From an uncultured Lachnospiraceae bacterium (GTDB lineage: Bacteria > Bacillota > Clostridia > Lachnospirales > Lachnospiraceae), in the NCBI GenBank assembly GCA_947382415.1, contig CANCYO010000035.1:1-28597 (forward strand): a DNA stretch of 28,597 nucleotides, written 5' to 3'. Under the pieces are notes generated by a model. It did no database searches and was not told the DNA's origin. It saw only the letters and a list, made by a program, of their open reading frames with translations. A program made the position numbers and the translations under genes. This document shows, in pieces, positions 1 to 8,009 of this stretch (the first letter of the stretch is position 1; every line of letters starts with the position of its first letter).

Positions 1-24
1 CTTTAATCTGAAAGGATATTATAT

Positions 25-651
25 ATGAAATTTTATATTTTGGCAAGTTTAATCATATTCTGCATGGTGATCAACCATAATGTGCGCAAATCCCGCAGGA
101 TTCAGGCCGATGAAGAGAAACGGTTCTGGGACAGGGAGCGTCTGGCCAATCAGACCCGCCGCAAATCCCTGGACGGTCTGGATTATATCAAAATTCCGCT
201 GGACCGTCTGCCCATGCATCTGCTGGAGGATGACGAAAAAGTCTCCGAATACCACCGGATCATTCAGGAGCTGTCCGGGCAGCCCATTGTAAATCTCACA
301 GGCTTTTCCAACACCGATCTGAAATTAGAGTACGGTACCGCAAATATCACGGCTCTGACTGAGTATGATCAGAATTATACCTTCCTGGTGAGCACACTGC
401 AGCAGTGGGCAGACTTATTGTACCAAGCAGGTCAGATAAACGCAGCCCGCGAGATTCTGGAGTTCGCAGTAAGTACCCGCACGGACGTGAGCCGTACCTA
501 CGACCTGTTGGCCGATATCTATATAAGGGACGGGCAAAAGGACAGGCTCCCGGCACTGATACACACAGCGGAAGAACTCAACTCTCTGAACCGGGAAGTA
601 ATCCTGCGTCATCTGAAGGAACGAGCTGACGGCTCCGGATCTGATCGATAA
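25..651 (+). CDS. Membrane-anchored helical (TPR-like) protein of unknown function
   Basis: I do not recognise this 208-aa protein by name. Residues about 3-18 form one hydrophobic segment followed by a strongly basic stretch, which suggests an N-terminal anchor with a cytoplasmic remainder. The C-terminal half (about 118-200) reads as paired amphipathic helices with TPR-like spacing (WADLLYQAG, AREILEFA, YDLLADIY). Such repeats usually mediate protein contacts. An AAAGGAT site lies 7 nt before the ATG. Its last 74 bp overlap the 3' end of the convergent exonuclease gene. The role is unknown; the gene is probably real because of its length, its ribosome binding site and its ordinary codon use. 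Confidence 0.75.
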   Translation: MKFYILASLIIFCMVINHNVRKSRRIQADEEKRFWDRERLANQTRRKSLDGLDYIKIPLDRLPMHLLEDDEKVSEYHRIIQELSGQPIVNLTGFSNTDLKLEYGTANITALTEYDQNYTFLVSTLQQWADLLYQAGQINAAREILEFAVSTRTDVSRTYDLLADIYIRDGQKDRLPALIHTAEELNSLNREVILRHLKERADGSGSDR

Positions 652-1321
652 ATCTGCTGGCCTCACTTCTGGTAAGTCTTTCCACATCCGCATTCAAAAC
701 TATTCTATGCTGCCTGAGCAGGGAATATAACTGCTCTTTCTGCGCATTTGTGACCGGTGTGTCTCTCTTGGCCTGATAATGCAAAGGCGCGGGGACAAAC
801 AAACCATCCTCCCCTTCCCCGTAAAACAACTCCGTAAACTTCCGATAAAGAATATGTGTGGCCTCTGCATCCTCCAAAGCTCTGTGCGCCTTGTGGGGAA
901 TTTTATAGTAGTTGCAGAGATAGTCCAGGCTTCTGTGTTCGAGATCCGCCAGGTATCTGCGGGCGATCCGCAATGTGTCCAGTCCACACTTCTCGAATCC
1001 GAGCCTCTGATCCACAGCCGCCTTTTTCAAAAAAGAATAATCAAATAAAATACTATGTCCCAACAAAGGCTCATCACCCAGAAAGTCCATGACCCTGGGC
1101 AATACCGCCTCTATATAAGGGGCTGTTTCCAAATCCTCATCCCGAATCCCCGTGAGCTGCACGATCCGCTCCTCCAGCCGCCGCCCCGGATTTACAAGGA
1201 TAGAAAGTCTGTCAGTGATTTTTCCCTTTTCAACCTTCAGCGCACCAATCTCTATGATCTTATCCCGCCGGGGGTTCAGCCCCGTGGTCTCCAAATCTAT
1301 ACTGATATAAGTATCTGTCAT
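578..1321 (-). CDS. DnaQ/PolC-type 3'-5' exonuclease (DEDDh family)
   Basis: This 247-aa protein is a stand-alone proofreading-type exonuclease that removes nucleotides from 3' ends with two metal ions. All three Exo motifs are visible. Exo I is SIDLETTG with the Asp9-x-Glu11 pair. Exo II is the GHSILFDYSFL segment supplying an Asp. Exo III is HRALEDAEA with the His and Asp of the DEDDh subclass. After the nuclease domain, residues about 188-235 resemble the short helical tail found on many Firmicutes PolC-like exonucleases (QLYSLL, RSEASRFID). The start is an ATG 8 nt after AGAGG. It lies 30 bp downstream of the radical SAM gene on the same strand, so the two may be cotranscribed. The exact substrate (repair, RNA or DNA) cannot be told. 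Confidence 0.9.
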   Translation of the reverse strand: MTDTYISIDLETTGLNPRRDKIIEIGALKVEKGKITDRLSILVNPGRRLEERIVQLTGIRDEDLETAPYIEAVLPRVMDFLGDEPLLGHSILFDYSFLKKAAVDQRLGFEKCGLDTLRIARRYLADLEHRSLDYLCNYYKIPHKAHRALEDAEATHILYRKFTELFYGEGEDGLFVPAPLHYQAKRDTPVTNAQKEQLYSLLRQHRIVLNADVERLTRSEASRFIDQIRSRQLVPSDDAGLLPGSES

Positions 1322-1351
1322 TCCACCAACCTCTCGCGTCCTGTTGCGGCA

Positions 1352-3169
1352 TCATATCCGGCAGGATTCAATCACCTGTGTTCGCGCCTCACCGGTCAGC
1401 GGACTGCGGTCATGATAATCAAACAATACATACTGCATACCTGCATCTGCATGATCCGTCCGGTCTGTACCGTCTGCAGGATGCGTACATACCGTTATGT
1501 CTGCAGGATTCCAGACCGTGTATCGGAAAGGCTCCAGATGTGTCATCCTGCTAAGCTGCTTCCAGTCATAACCCTCATAAGACGGCAGGAATCTGCGCTC
1601 CCGCTCCTCCCGCTGAAAAAATTCCCTGATAAACGCCTTAACCTCCGGCTGTTCCCTTAAATGTCCGGCAAACTCAGGCCTGCTCTTCATATTCTCCCGC
1701 AGATACAGATCATAAGTCAACAGTTCCCTGTAAATATCCCCGTTGGCCCCATCCCATTTCAGGGCGAACTCCAAAAGCAGCTCATAGCGATGCGCTCTTG
1801 CCGGGCTCTCCACAAAAAAGCCCTGCTCTTCATAATAATCGGCCAGCGCCTCATACATGGCAAAGGGATGGTCAAAGACACGCTCTAAAAAGGGCAGTGT
1901 ATGGGTGAACTGGCTGCTGTTGTAATACCGCTCCACCATCTCCTCTATCCGCTTTAGCCGCAGCATCTCCTCATAACTGAGCCAGTTTGTATAGAGCACC
2001 TCATAAGGCGGCTCATCCAGATACGCAATACCGAACTCATCCGCCATCTGCGCTATAGGGGCTCCCTTCAACACCTTCAGAAAACCGAGCTGAAGCTGCT
2101 GCGGCTTCATGGCATAGACCCGGTTAAAAGACCTGGCAAAACTCTCGTAGTTTTCATAGGGAAGGCCTGCGATCAGATCCAGATGCTGATGAATGTTGTG
2201 CCCCCGGTGGATGTCAGCCACAGCCCGCTCCAGCCGTTCCAGATCCGTCCTCCGGCAGATGGCCTGCAGCGTTTTTAAATGAACCGACTGCACACCGATC
2301 TCCAATTGAACCTGTCCCGGACGCATCCTGTTCAAAAGAGCAATCTCGTCCTCCCGGAGAATATCCGCCTCAATCTCAAAATGAAAATTTGTGACGCCAT
2401 TGTCATGTTCGTGAATATACTGCCAGATCGCCATGGCATGACCGTGATCGCAGTTAAACGTACGATCCACGAACTTCACCCGCGCCACCTGTTTATCCAG
2501 AAAAAACTGCAGCTCCCGCTTTACCGTCTCCGGCTCCCGCAACCGCACTCTTTTGTCGATGGCGGACAGGCAATAACTACAGCGATAGGGACAGCCCCGA
2601 CTGCTCTCATAATAGACGATCCTGTTGGCAAAGGGCGCAAGTAAGCCCGCCGCCTCAGACTCCTCGGCCTTTCCGGCGGCGTAGAGAAAGGGCAGCTTAT
2701 TCAGATCCAGAAGCTCCCGCTGCGGCGTATAGCCAGAGGGCAGACACAGGCCGGGAATCTGCTCCGGTAACGCTTCAGCATCCACATACCACTGCATCAA
2801 CTCCCTGAACGTAGCTTCACCCTCACCCACCATGACGCCTTTCACCTGGGGAAAGCTTTTTAATATCCCGGGAGCGTCAAAGCTCACCTCCGGGCCGCCC
2901 AGCCAGATATCCGTATCGGGCAGAAGCTTTGGCAGCTCCCGAAGAAGTTCCCGTATCCTGTTCCAATTCCAGATATAACAGGAAAATCCCAGTGCATCCG
3001 GTCTTCTGTTATAAATATCTGCCAGTATATCCTGCATTTCCTGATTGATGGTATACTCCGCCAGATCAATATGCGGCTGTAAGTCCTCCCCGGCATAAGC
3101 CCGCAGACTATATACCGCCGGATTGGAATGAATATATTTGGCATTGACCGCCGCCAGCAAAAACCGCAT
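1352..3169 (-). CDS. B12-binding / radical SAM protein with DUF4080 C-terminal region
   Basis: This 605-aa protein has an N-terminal cobalamin-binding Rossmann-like domain (about 1-130; GFSCYIWNWN, then WLGGPEVS and VGEGE). A radical SAM barrel follows (about 185-400) with the 4Fe-4S motif Cys193-x3-Cys197-x2-Cys200. The C-terminal region (about 400-560) matches the DUF4080 type. Such enzymes cleave S-adenosylmethionine to a radical and often methylate or rearrange unactivated carbons; the substrate of the DUF4080 group is unknown to me. I chose the ATG at 3169 over an upstream in-frame ATG because GGAGG sits 6 nt before it and the protein then begins with the typical MRFLLAAVNAKY. It probably heads a two-gene unit with the exonuclease. 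Confidence 0.9.
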   Translation of the reverse strand: MRFLLAAVNAKYIHSNPAVYSLRAYAGEDLQPHIDLAEYTINQEMQDILADIYNRRPDALGFSCYIWNWNRIRELLRELPKLLPDTDIWLGGPEVSFDAPGILKSFPQVKGVMVGEGEATFRELMQWYVDAEALPEQIPGLCLPSGYTPQRELLDLNKLPFLYAAGKAEESEAAGLLAPFANRIVYYESSRGCPYRCSYCLSAIDKRVRLREPETVKRELQFFLDKQVARVKFVDRTFNCDHGHAMAIWQYIHEHDNGVTNFHFEIEADILREDEIALLNRMRPGQVQLEIGVQSVHLKTLQAICRRTDLERLERAVADIHRGHNIHQHLDLIAGLPYENYESFARSFNRVYAMKPQQLQLGFLKVLKGAPIAQMADEFGIAYLDEPPYEVLYTNWLSYEEMLRLKRIEEMVERYYNSSQFTHTLPFLERVFDHPFAMYEALADYYEEQGFFVESPARAHRYELLLEFALKWDGANGDIYRELLTYDLYLRENMKSRPEFAGHLREQPEVKAFIREFFQREERERRFLPSYEGYDWKQLSRMTHLEPFRYTVWNPADITVCTHPADGTDRTDHADAGMQYVLFDYHDRSPLTGEARTQVIESCRI

Positions 3170-3311
3170 ACTGCCCCTCCCGCGCACCTCGTACATTTCT
3201 TTTTGATTTTACATGCTTTTAGGGAAAAAGAAAACATTTCGCGGGGTATTTTAAGAGAATCTTCATAATATCAGCGATAACTGGCAGTGAAGAAATCCAC
3301 ACTGCAAACGG

Positions 3312-3340
3312 TAGACAATTACTTTAAAGTGCTATATTAT
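3312..3340 (+). promoter_or_regulatory. Sigma-A type promoter for the lipoprotein gene
   Basis: A -35 box TAGACA (3312-3317, 5 of 6 to consensus), a 17-bp spacer and a -10 box TATTAT (3335-3340, 5 of 6) lie 35 bp upstream of the lipoprotein start. Spacing and match are good; transcription would begin near 3347. Confidence 0.65.
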
Positions 3341-3375
3341 ATAAGCATCAGGTTTGCTTCAAGGAGGGAGAATCC

Positions 3376-4494
3376 ATGCCAAAACGATATGGTCTGTTAA
3401 TCCTGCTGATTTACACACTCACTATGTGCGGCTGCGCCGGGAGAAAAGAAGCGTCTGTTATACAGTCCAATGACTGTTGGACCGCATCAGATGTCTTGCT
3501 GAAAAATTTACCGCCGGATGCAGATATCTGTGGCATCACGGATAAAGGCATCTACTATAATACGAGTTTGCGCACAGAAATGCATGGCCCGGAACTGCGG
3601 GATGATCTCGCATGGCATTTTCTCTCCTACTCGGGGGAAGATATTACCATCTGTGAGACAGATTGCGTGTATTATTTGGATGATCTGCAAAATGACACAG
3701 ATCTGATTTTGAATATCTCCTTTGTAGAGAACGAGGAACTCGTACAAAAAGTACTTGTATTAACTCCCGACGGAACAATAAAGGAAGCGGCAGAAGGGAC
3801 TGCCCGTTGTATCTACGCATCCGACAAATATCTGTTGATTGAACAGCTATACATGGAAGAAGAGCAATGGACGGAGCACCTGATCCTGCTGGACACCGCC
3901 ACCGGAACCAAAACCACTGTCTATGAAGCTGTCTGCAGGTATGACGCAAAAAACGGCCTGGAGGATGGCGAACAGCTCGGCTGCGCATCCCTGAATGATA
4001 CGGAAGTCGTCTTTATGGTTAAAACTCTGGAAAAAGGATGGCCACAGCAAGGAAGCCTGTATCGCTATGATATTGCAGAAAAAAGGATTAAGGATTCCGT
4101 CGAAAACGACGCCGTTTATGCCGTGTGCTCAGGAAATCTGCTCTTATCAGAGATTAACAGGCAGAGCGCAGACAGTCTGGAACCGGATCATGTGATTAGT
4201 ATCGGAAAGTTTGCAAAAGGACAATATCAGGAGCTGTCCGAGTTTCCTGTTTCATTTTCATCCAGCATGTTTTTCCGTAGCAGCGCTTTTGGCGAAAACG
4301 GTTATTACCTCACAAGCTATAGTATGGGAGATGACCCCTGCTGTCATTTCTGGAATACCGGCACAAATGAATTATATGCCTATGAATTTGACGATGCGGA
4401 AACTCTGAGCAGAGACTTTCCGACATCACAGGGAATCCGATATCTTATCCAAAAAGGAGACGATCTGTATGTACGGACGCTCTCCGTGGAATAA
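3376..4494 (+). CDS. Putative lipoprotein of unknown function, beta-propeller-like
   Basis: This 372-aa protein has a basic start, a hydrophobic segment (about 6-17) and a lipobox-like MCGC ending at Cys20, so it is probably exported and lipid-anchored. The mature part is rich in short beta strands with repeated sensor-like phrases (KGIYYNTSL, LILNISF, YLLIEQLY, GSLYRYDI, GNELYAYEF). That pattern is common in extracellular beta-propellers or in the sensor proteins of Lachnospiraceae. No catalytic motif is visible. AAGGAGGGAG lies just before the ATG and a good promoter lies upstream, so it is a single-gene unit ending at the bidirectional terminator at 4530-4574. Confidence 0.75.
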   Translation: MPKRYGLLILLIYTLTMCGCAGRKEASVIQSNDCWTASDVLLKNLPPDADICGITDKGIYYNTSLRTEMHGPELRDDLAWHFLSYSGEDITICETDCVYYLDDLQNDTDLILNISFVENEELVQKVLVLTPDGTIKEAAEGTARCIYASDKYLLIEQLYMEEEQWTEHLILLDTATGTKTTVYEAVCRYDAKNGLEDGEQLGCASLNDTEVVFMVKTLEKGWPQQGSLYRYDIAEKRIKDSVENDAVYAVCSGNLLLSEINRQSADSLEPDHVISIGKFAKGQYQELSEFPVSFSSSMFFRSSAFGENGYYLTSYSMGDDPCCHFWNTGTNELYAYEFDDAETLSRDFPTSQGIRYLIQKGDDLYVRTLSVE

Positions 4495-4529
4495 CAATTG
4501 CCCTGAACAATTTGCCAAAACCATTAAAA

Positions 4530-4574
4530 CAGAGGATATTCCAAAAGTCTTACTGACTTCGGGAATATCCTCTG
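4530..4574. terminator. Bidirectional rho-independent terminator
   Basis: A perfect 13-bp inverted repeat (CAGAGGATATTCC at 4530-4542 with GGAATATCCTCTG at 4562-4574) encloses a second 5-bp stem (AAGTC/GACTT) and a small loop. It sits between two convergent genes. On the minus strand it is followed by TTTTAATGGTTTT, and on the plus strand by an AT-rich run, so it can serve both the lipoprotein gene and the pectate lyase gene. Confidence 0.8.
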
Positions 4575-4617
4575 ATATTATCTGTCCGATTTACGGATTC
4601 ATTATCCTGTCCTTCAC

Positions 4618-7059
4618 TCAGTCGATGGCATAAACAATTCTTGACGTCTGCGCTCCCGCATACTTCTGAGCCCAGGATCTGGCGTCTTCCGCATTCCTTG
4701 TGTCATATCCGTAATTGGTGGACGGACGCCAGGAAGTGGGACCTGTCTTCAGACTGGAAACAGAGCTTGTCAGCACAGAACCGCTGTCCGTGAAAGCGCC
4801 CACGCCGTGATCGTCCACCACGCGGCCACCATAGCTCCCCTTATCGAAATAATTCTTTTCCGAATAAATCGAGCATCCCGTGTACGGCGTGTAACCAAGG
4901 TTGAATCCATAGATATAATTGTTATAGCAATGAAAATAACCGTAGCGCATCAGGCCCGGAGCACGGGTATAGTTGTTGTAAAAATAGTTGTTGGCAATGG
5001 TCATGAGCGGATAGCCGTCATAAGTGCCCACGCCATCCTCCTCGGGATAACCGAGAATCAGTCCATACTTATGTCCTCCGAAATAGCAGCCTGTCACAGA
5101 CACAAAGTCAGCTTTCAGCCCTACATACATATGCTTGTCCACATCGGTACTGGTCATTGAGCTGTGACCGCTGAAGGAACAATGATCCACCCAGAAATTG
5201 TTTCCGTTGGATATGTACATCTGGATATCATCATTCTCATTCTTGCTCTCGTCATGTTTCAAGGTAATATTCTTAAAAATTACATTACCTGAATTGCTGA
5301 TACATCTGAAATGGATATTATTCAAAGTACCGGTGCCAAATTTACCGATAAAGGTCTTGTTTTTGCCAACAGTTACCTTGGTAAGGCTGGCAGCGGATAT
5401 ATTTCCGTTGATGACAATGGTGTAGGCAGTGGAGCCGGAAGCATACTTCTGCAGATCGCTTACATTGGACACATATACGATATCACCGAGAACACCGCCT
5501 GTCACGGACGCCTTCTCCCTGCCGCTCATATTTTTGCTGTATCCGGCAAAACCTTCCGCTCCATGAGAATTAAATCTGAAATTCTGCGTGGCGCTTCCGC
5601 TGTAACTGCTCAATTGATAACTGCCGTTTGTGAGGGTCAGTGCAAGATTCGTATCCGCGTAATTCACCAGTTTGTAATTCAGGGAGTCACCGTTGCAGTC
5701 GGTTTTCACGGCTACAAGCTTCCAATACTGGGCATTGTCCGCAGCAACGCCGGTCACAACCACAGAAGTGCCGTTTGAAGCTTTATTTCCCGTAGGTGCA
5801 AGGGCATATCCACTGGCTGCGTTGATGATCTGATAATAGTCCCCACCCTTTTTGATCAGTTTCCATCTGTTTAATGTGGAAGCCGTCGTACCGGATTTTA
5901 CGGCCGCATTTGCCGAAGCGGAGGCGGCTGTTACAAATGCTCCGTCGCTTGTATAGACAAATTCCATCAGTTGATCGGGATAACCGTCCGCGTCAATTGC
6001 AGAAGACACATCCGTTGTGCCGCCTGAGGAAGAACCCCCGCCCGAACCGCTTGTGGAATCCACTTGAATTTTATAAATATTGATACCGCTTCCCGTAGAA
6101 TAAATATAGATCGTACCGGTACCCGTAACGCTGACCTCTCCGGTGGAAAGCGTTGTACCGCAGCTCATAGTACCCACCTGCTGCCCGCTGTCATTTACAA
6201 AAGTCAACGTCCTTGTTGTAGAACCGCTGGATTTTGCCGTCACTTTGATTTTGTTCGTGCCACTCACACTGACTGCGGCCGAGCGGTAACTTGTGCTGCC
6301 GCCGCCCCCCAGAGCAAGACAATAAGTATAGGAGATATCGTTTAATGCAGCCGGACTGGAGATCACCGACATGGTTTTGCTCTCTGTGGCGATCAGCTTC
6401 AGGCCGTCAATCGTCTTTGTGGTAGTGATAGTGCCAAGATTCCTGAAATCAGAGTCCGACATGTTCCAGCTCTTAGAGGTACCGGTAGTGCCGGATCCTC
6501 CGGATGGCCACTGCGCCTCCTCAAAATACCATATTTGATTTGCAGCCCCTCTGTTTGTCCACTGAATCACATTGGCCCCGGATGCCTGGCTGGCATTGCT
6601 CACGTCAAGGCAACTCTGATGGCTGGTCACTTCTGTTGTGATCGCATAGCCGTCTCCGCTTTGTGTAATACCAAAATTCTGAGGAGATTGACCGTTATTT
6701 TCCCAAATCTGAATATTTGTACCGCCTTCTGTACTGCCATATGTCACATCCAGCGATACGCCTCCTGTCATATCCGTAGCCGGATGAAGGCGATATGTAC
6801 CGTTTGCATTCTGTTCCAGAATCCATCTCTGTCCAAGCGATCCCGTACCTGTGGCCTGGCACACATTAGCGCCGTTGGCAGATGAATCTCCCTGAACCGT
6901 GAGATACATCCCGCTGTTTTTGTTTTTGATGTAATAAATTTTGCCGTTTTCAGGCGTAACCCCCGCGGCACTGGCGTGTTCCGCCACCGTGCCCGCCGCG
7001 CCCAGAACCAATATCAGACTCATCAGGGCCGCAAATAACTTTTTGCATTTTGATGCCAT
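4618..7059 (-). CDS. Secreted multidomain pectate lyase (PL1 family) with ricin-type lectin modules
   Basis: This 813-aa protein would cleave pectin or polygalacturonate by beta-elimination outside the cell. A signal peptide (about 1-31, ending HASA) is followed by a ricin-B-like carbohydrate-binding domain (about 35-180, with QRW and QIW repeats). Next come a beta-sandwich module (about 196-335), a Gly/Ser linker (336-350), a second ricin-like domain (about 360-498) and the PL1 parallel beta-helix (about 500-813). The PL1 domain shows the family hallmarks NFWVDHCSF (621-629) and TRAPGLMRYGYFHCYNN, where the Arg is the expected catalytic base. The ATG at 7059 is preferred to 7065 because AAGGAGGG then has 7-nt spacing instead of 1. 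No cell-wall anchor or dockerin is visible, so it is probably released. A promoter lies at 7130-7159 and a terminator follows the gene. Confidence 0.93.
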   Translation of the reverse strand: MASKCKKLFAALMSLILVLGAAGTVAEHASAAGVTPENGKIYYIKNKNSGMYLTVQGDSSANGANVCQATGTGSLGQRWILEQNANGTYRLHPATDMTGGVSLDVTYGSTEGGTNIQIWENNGQSPQNFGITQSGDGYAITTEVTSHQSCLDVSNASQASGANVIQWTNRGAANQIWYFEEAQWPSGGSGTTGTSKSWNMSDSDFRNLGTITTTKTIDGLKLIATESKTMSVISSPAALNDISYTYCLALGGGGSTSYRSAAVSVSGTNKIKVTAKSSGSTTRTLTFVNDSGQQVGTMSCGTTLSTGEVSVTGTGTIYIYSTGSGINIYKIQVDSTSGSGGGSSSGGTTDVSSAIDADGYPDQLMEFVYTSDGAFVTAASASANAAVKSGTTASTLNRWKLIKKGGDYYQIINAASGYALAPTGNKASNGTSVVVTGVAADNAQYWKLVAVKTDCNGDSLNYKLVNYADTNLALTLTNGSYQLSSYSGSATQNFRFNSHGAEGFAGYSKNMSGREKASVTGGVLGDIVYVSNVSDLQKYASGSTAYTIVINGNISAASLTKVTVGKNKTFIGKFGTGTLNNIHFRCISNSGNVIFKNITLKHDESKNENDDIQMYISNGNNFWVDHCSFSGHSSMTSTDVDKHMYVGLKADFVSVTGCYFGGHKYGLILGYPEEDGVGTYDGYPLMTIANNYFYNNYTRAPGLMRYGYFHCYNNYIYGFNLGYTPYTGCSIYSEKNYFDKGSYGGRVVDDHGVGAFTDSGSVLTSSVSSLKTGPTSWRPSTNYGYDTRNAEDARSWAQKYAGAQTSRIVYAID

Positions 7060-7129
7060 ACCCATACCCTCCTTCTTACAGTTTCTTCAATAACACCTTA
7101 ATGCACCAGTTAATTGTAACATCAAGACC

Positions 7130-7159
7130 AATATACAATATGCATAGACTAAAAATCAA
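7130..7159 (-). promoter_or_regulatory. Putative sigma-A promoter for the pectate lyase gene
   Basis: On the minus strand a TTGATT -35 box (7154-7159) is separated by 18 bp from a TATATT -10 box (7130-7135), about 70 bp upstream of the start codon in very AT-rich DNA. Chance matches are more likely in such a base composition. No clear operator was seen. Confidence 0.45.
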
Positions 7160-7236
7160 TATAAAAAATTATAATTGTTTTTTTCTCGGTTTTTAATAAT
7201 ATCTGCCTTTTTATTTTGTACACTTTTACCATTTAT

Positions 7237-7265
7237 TTGCAAGTATCAAACAATTATGCTATGCT
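7237..7265 (+). promoter_or_regulatory. Possible promoter for the DUF4190-like gene
   Basis: TTGCAA (7237-7242), a 17-bp spacer and TATGCT (7260-7265) give a modest match (4 of 6 in both boxes) about 50 bp upstream of the chosen ATG. A small perfect hairpin, GCGGC-TGTT-GCCGC (7290-7303), lies between it and the ribosome binding site. Confidence 0.35.
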
Positions 7266-7317
7266 AAATGATATAAATGCATTAAAAAAGCGGCTGTTGC
7301 CGCGGAAAGAGGTTGCT

Positions 7318-7989
7318 ATGGCAAGATACATACAAGAGATATATTTGAACCAGCCGGATGATTTCGTCCGTTTTATCATGAATGATTTTCTTCAGAAGAG
7401 TGGTTTCACCATGTCCACCTGGAAAGGCGAATCTGCCTATCGGGCGGGCGATCCCTATATTGAAGGCTATAAATATCTCAAATGGTCCTACCAAAACGGC
7501 ATGTTTCACCTGGAAGCATGGCTGAGGGGTACTTTCGGAGGCGAATGGAATTTAGAGGGATTTGTGGGCTGTGCCATAAAACAACCCTATAAGGACAATC
7601 TGACTAAGCTCATCACCACCCTGCAGCAGCCGATACCCCAGGGCACACCCGTGCAGATGCCCAATGTCCAAACAGGGCCCACTGGCGCTCCCAATGCGAA
7701 TTCCTCCACTGTCACAAGAATTCCCGTACAAACCACTGATAACCATAATGCTGCCACTCTGGCTCTGGTATTTGGTATTCTGTCACTGGTTTTCTGCTGG
7801 ATCCCTGTCTTATGTATTCTGTTCTGCATACTGGGCTTCACACAGAGCCGGATGGGCAATGGATCCAGCAAGTCCGGGCAGGCAAAAGCAGGTAAAATCT
7901 GCTGTATCATAGCGCTCAGCATCACAGCCGTTATAATTGTCCTGAATATCGCAATTGCCTTACTCAGTGCAATGATATCTCTGACATGA
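7318..7989 (+). CDS. Membrane protein with DUF4190-like C-terminal domain
   Basis: This 223-aa protein has a soluble N-terminal domain (about 1-105; YIQEIYLNQPDDFV, aromatic and beta-rich) and a Pro/Thr/Asn-rich linker (about 106-145). Two transmembrane helices at the C-terminus frame a short Gly/Ser/Lys loop, the pattern of DUF4190 (AALVFGILSLVF, then IIALSITAVIIVL). Many Lachnospiraceae proteins have this layout, with a cytoplasmic or surface domain tethered to the membrane; the role is unknown. The ATG at 7318 is chosen because AGAGG lies 5 nt upstream; a longer frame opening at a TTG at 7216 lacks such a site. It ends 20 bp from the convergent capA-like gene. Confidence 0.8.
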   Translation: MARYIQEIYLNQPDDFVRFIMNDFLQKSGFTMSTWKGESAYRAGDPYIEGYKYLKWSYQNGMFHLEAWLRGTFGGEWNLEGFVGCAIKQPYKDNLTKLITTLQQPIPQGTPVQMPNVQTGPTGAPNANSSTVTRIPVQTTDNHNAATLALVFGILSLVFCWIPVLCILFCILGFTQSRMGNGSSKSGQAKAGKICCIIALSITAVIIVLNIAIALLSAMISLT

Positions 7990-8009
7990 GGACATAATCC
8001 ATACAGACA

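Noticed and set aside
7290..7303. Small GC hairpin before the DUF4190-like gene as a riboswitch
   Set aside because: It is only a 5-bp stem with a 4-base loop and has no conserved aptamer features.
7216..7317. Longer start (TTG) for the DUF4190-like gene
   Set aside because: It would place the putative promoter inside the gene and lacks a ribosome binding site. The ATG at 7318 has AGAGG at proper spacing.
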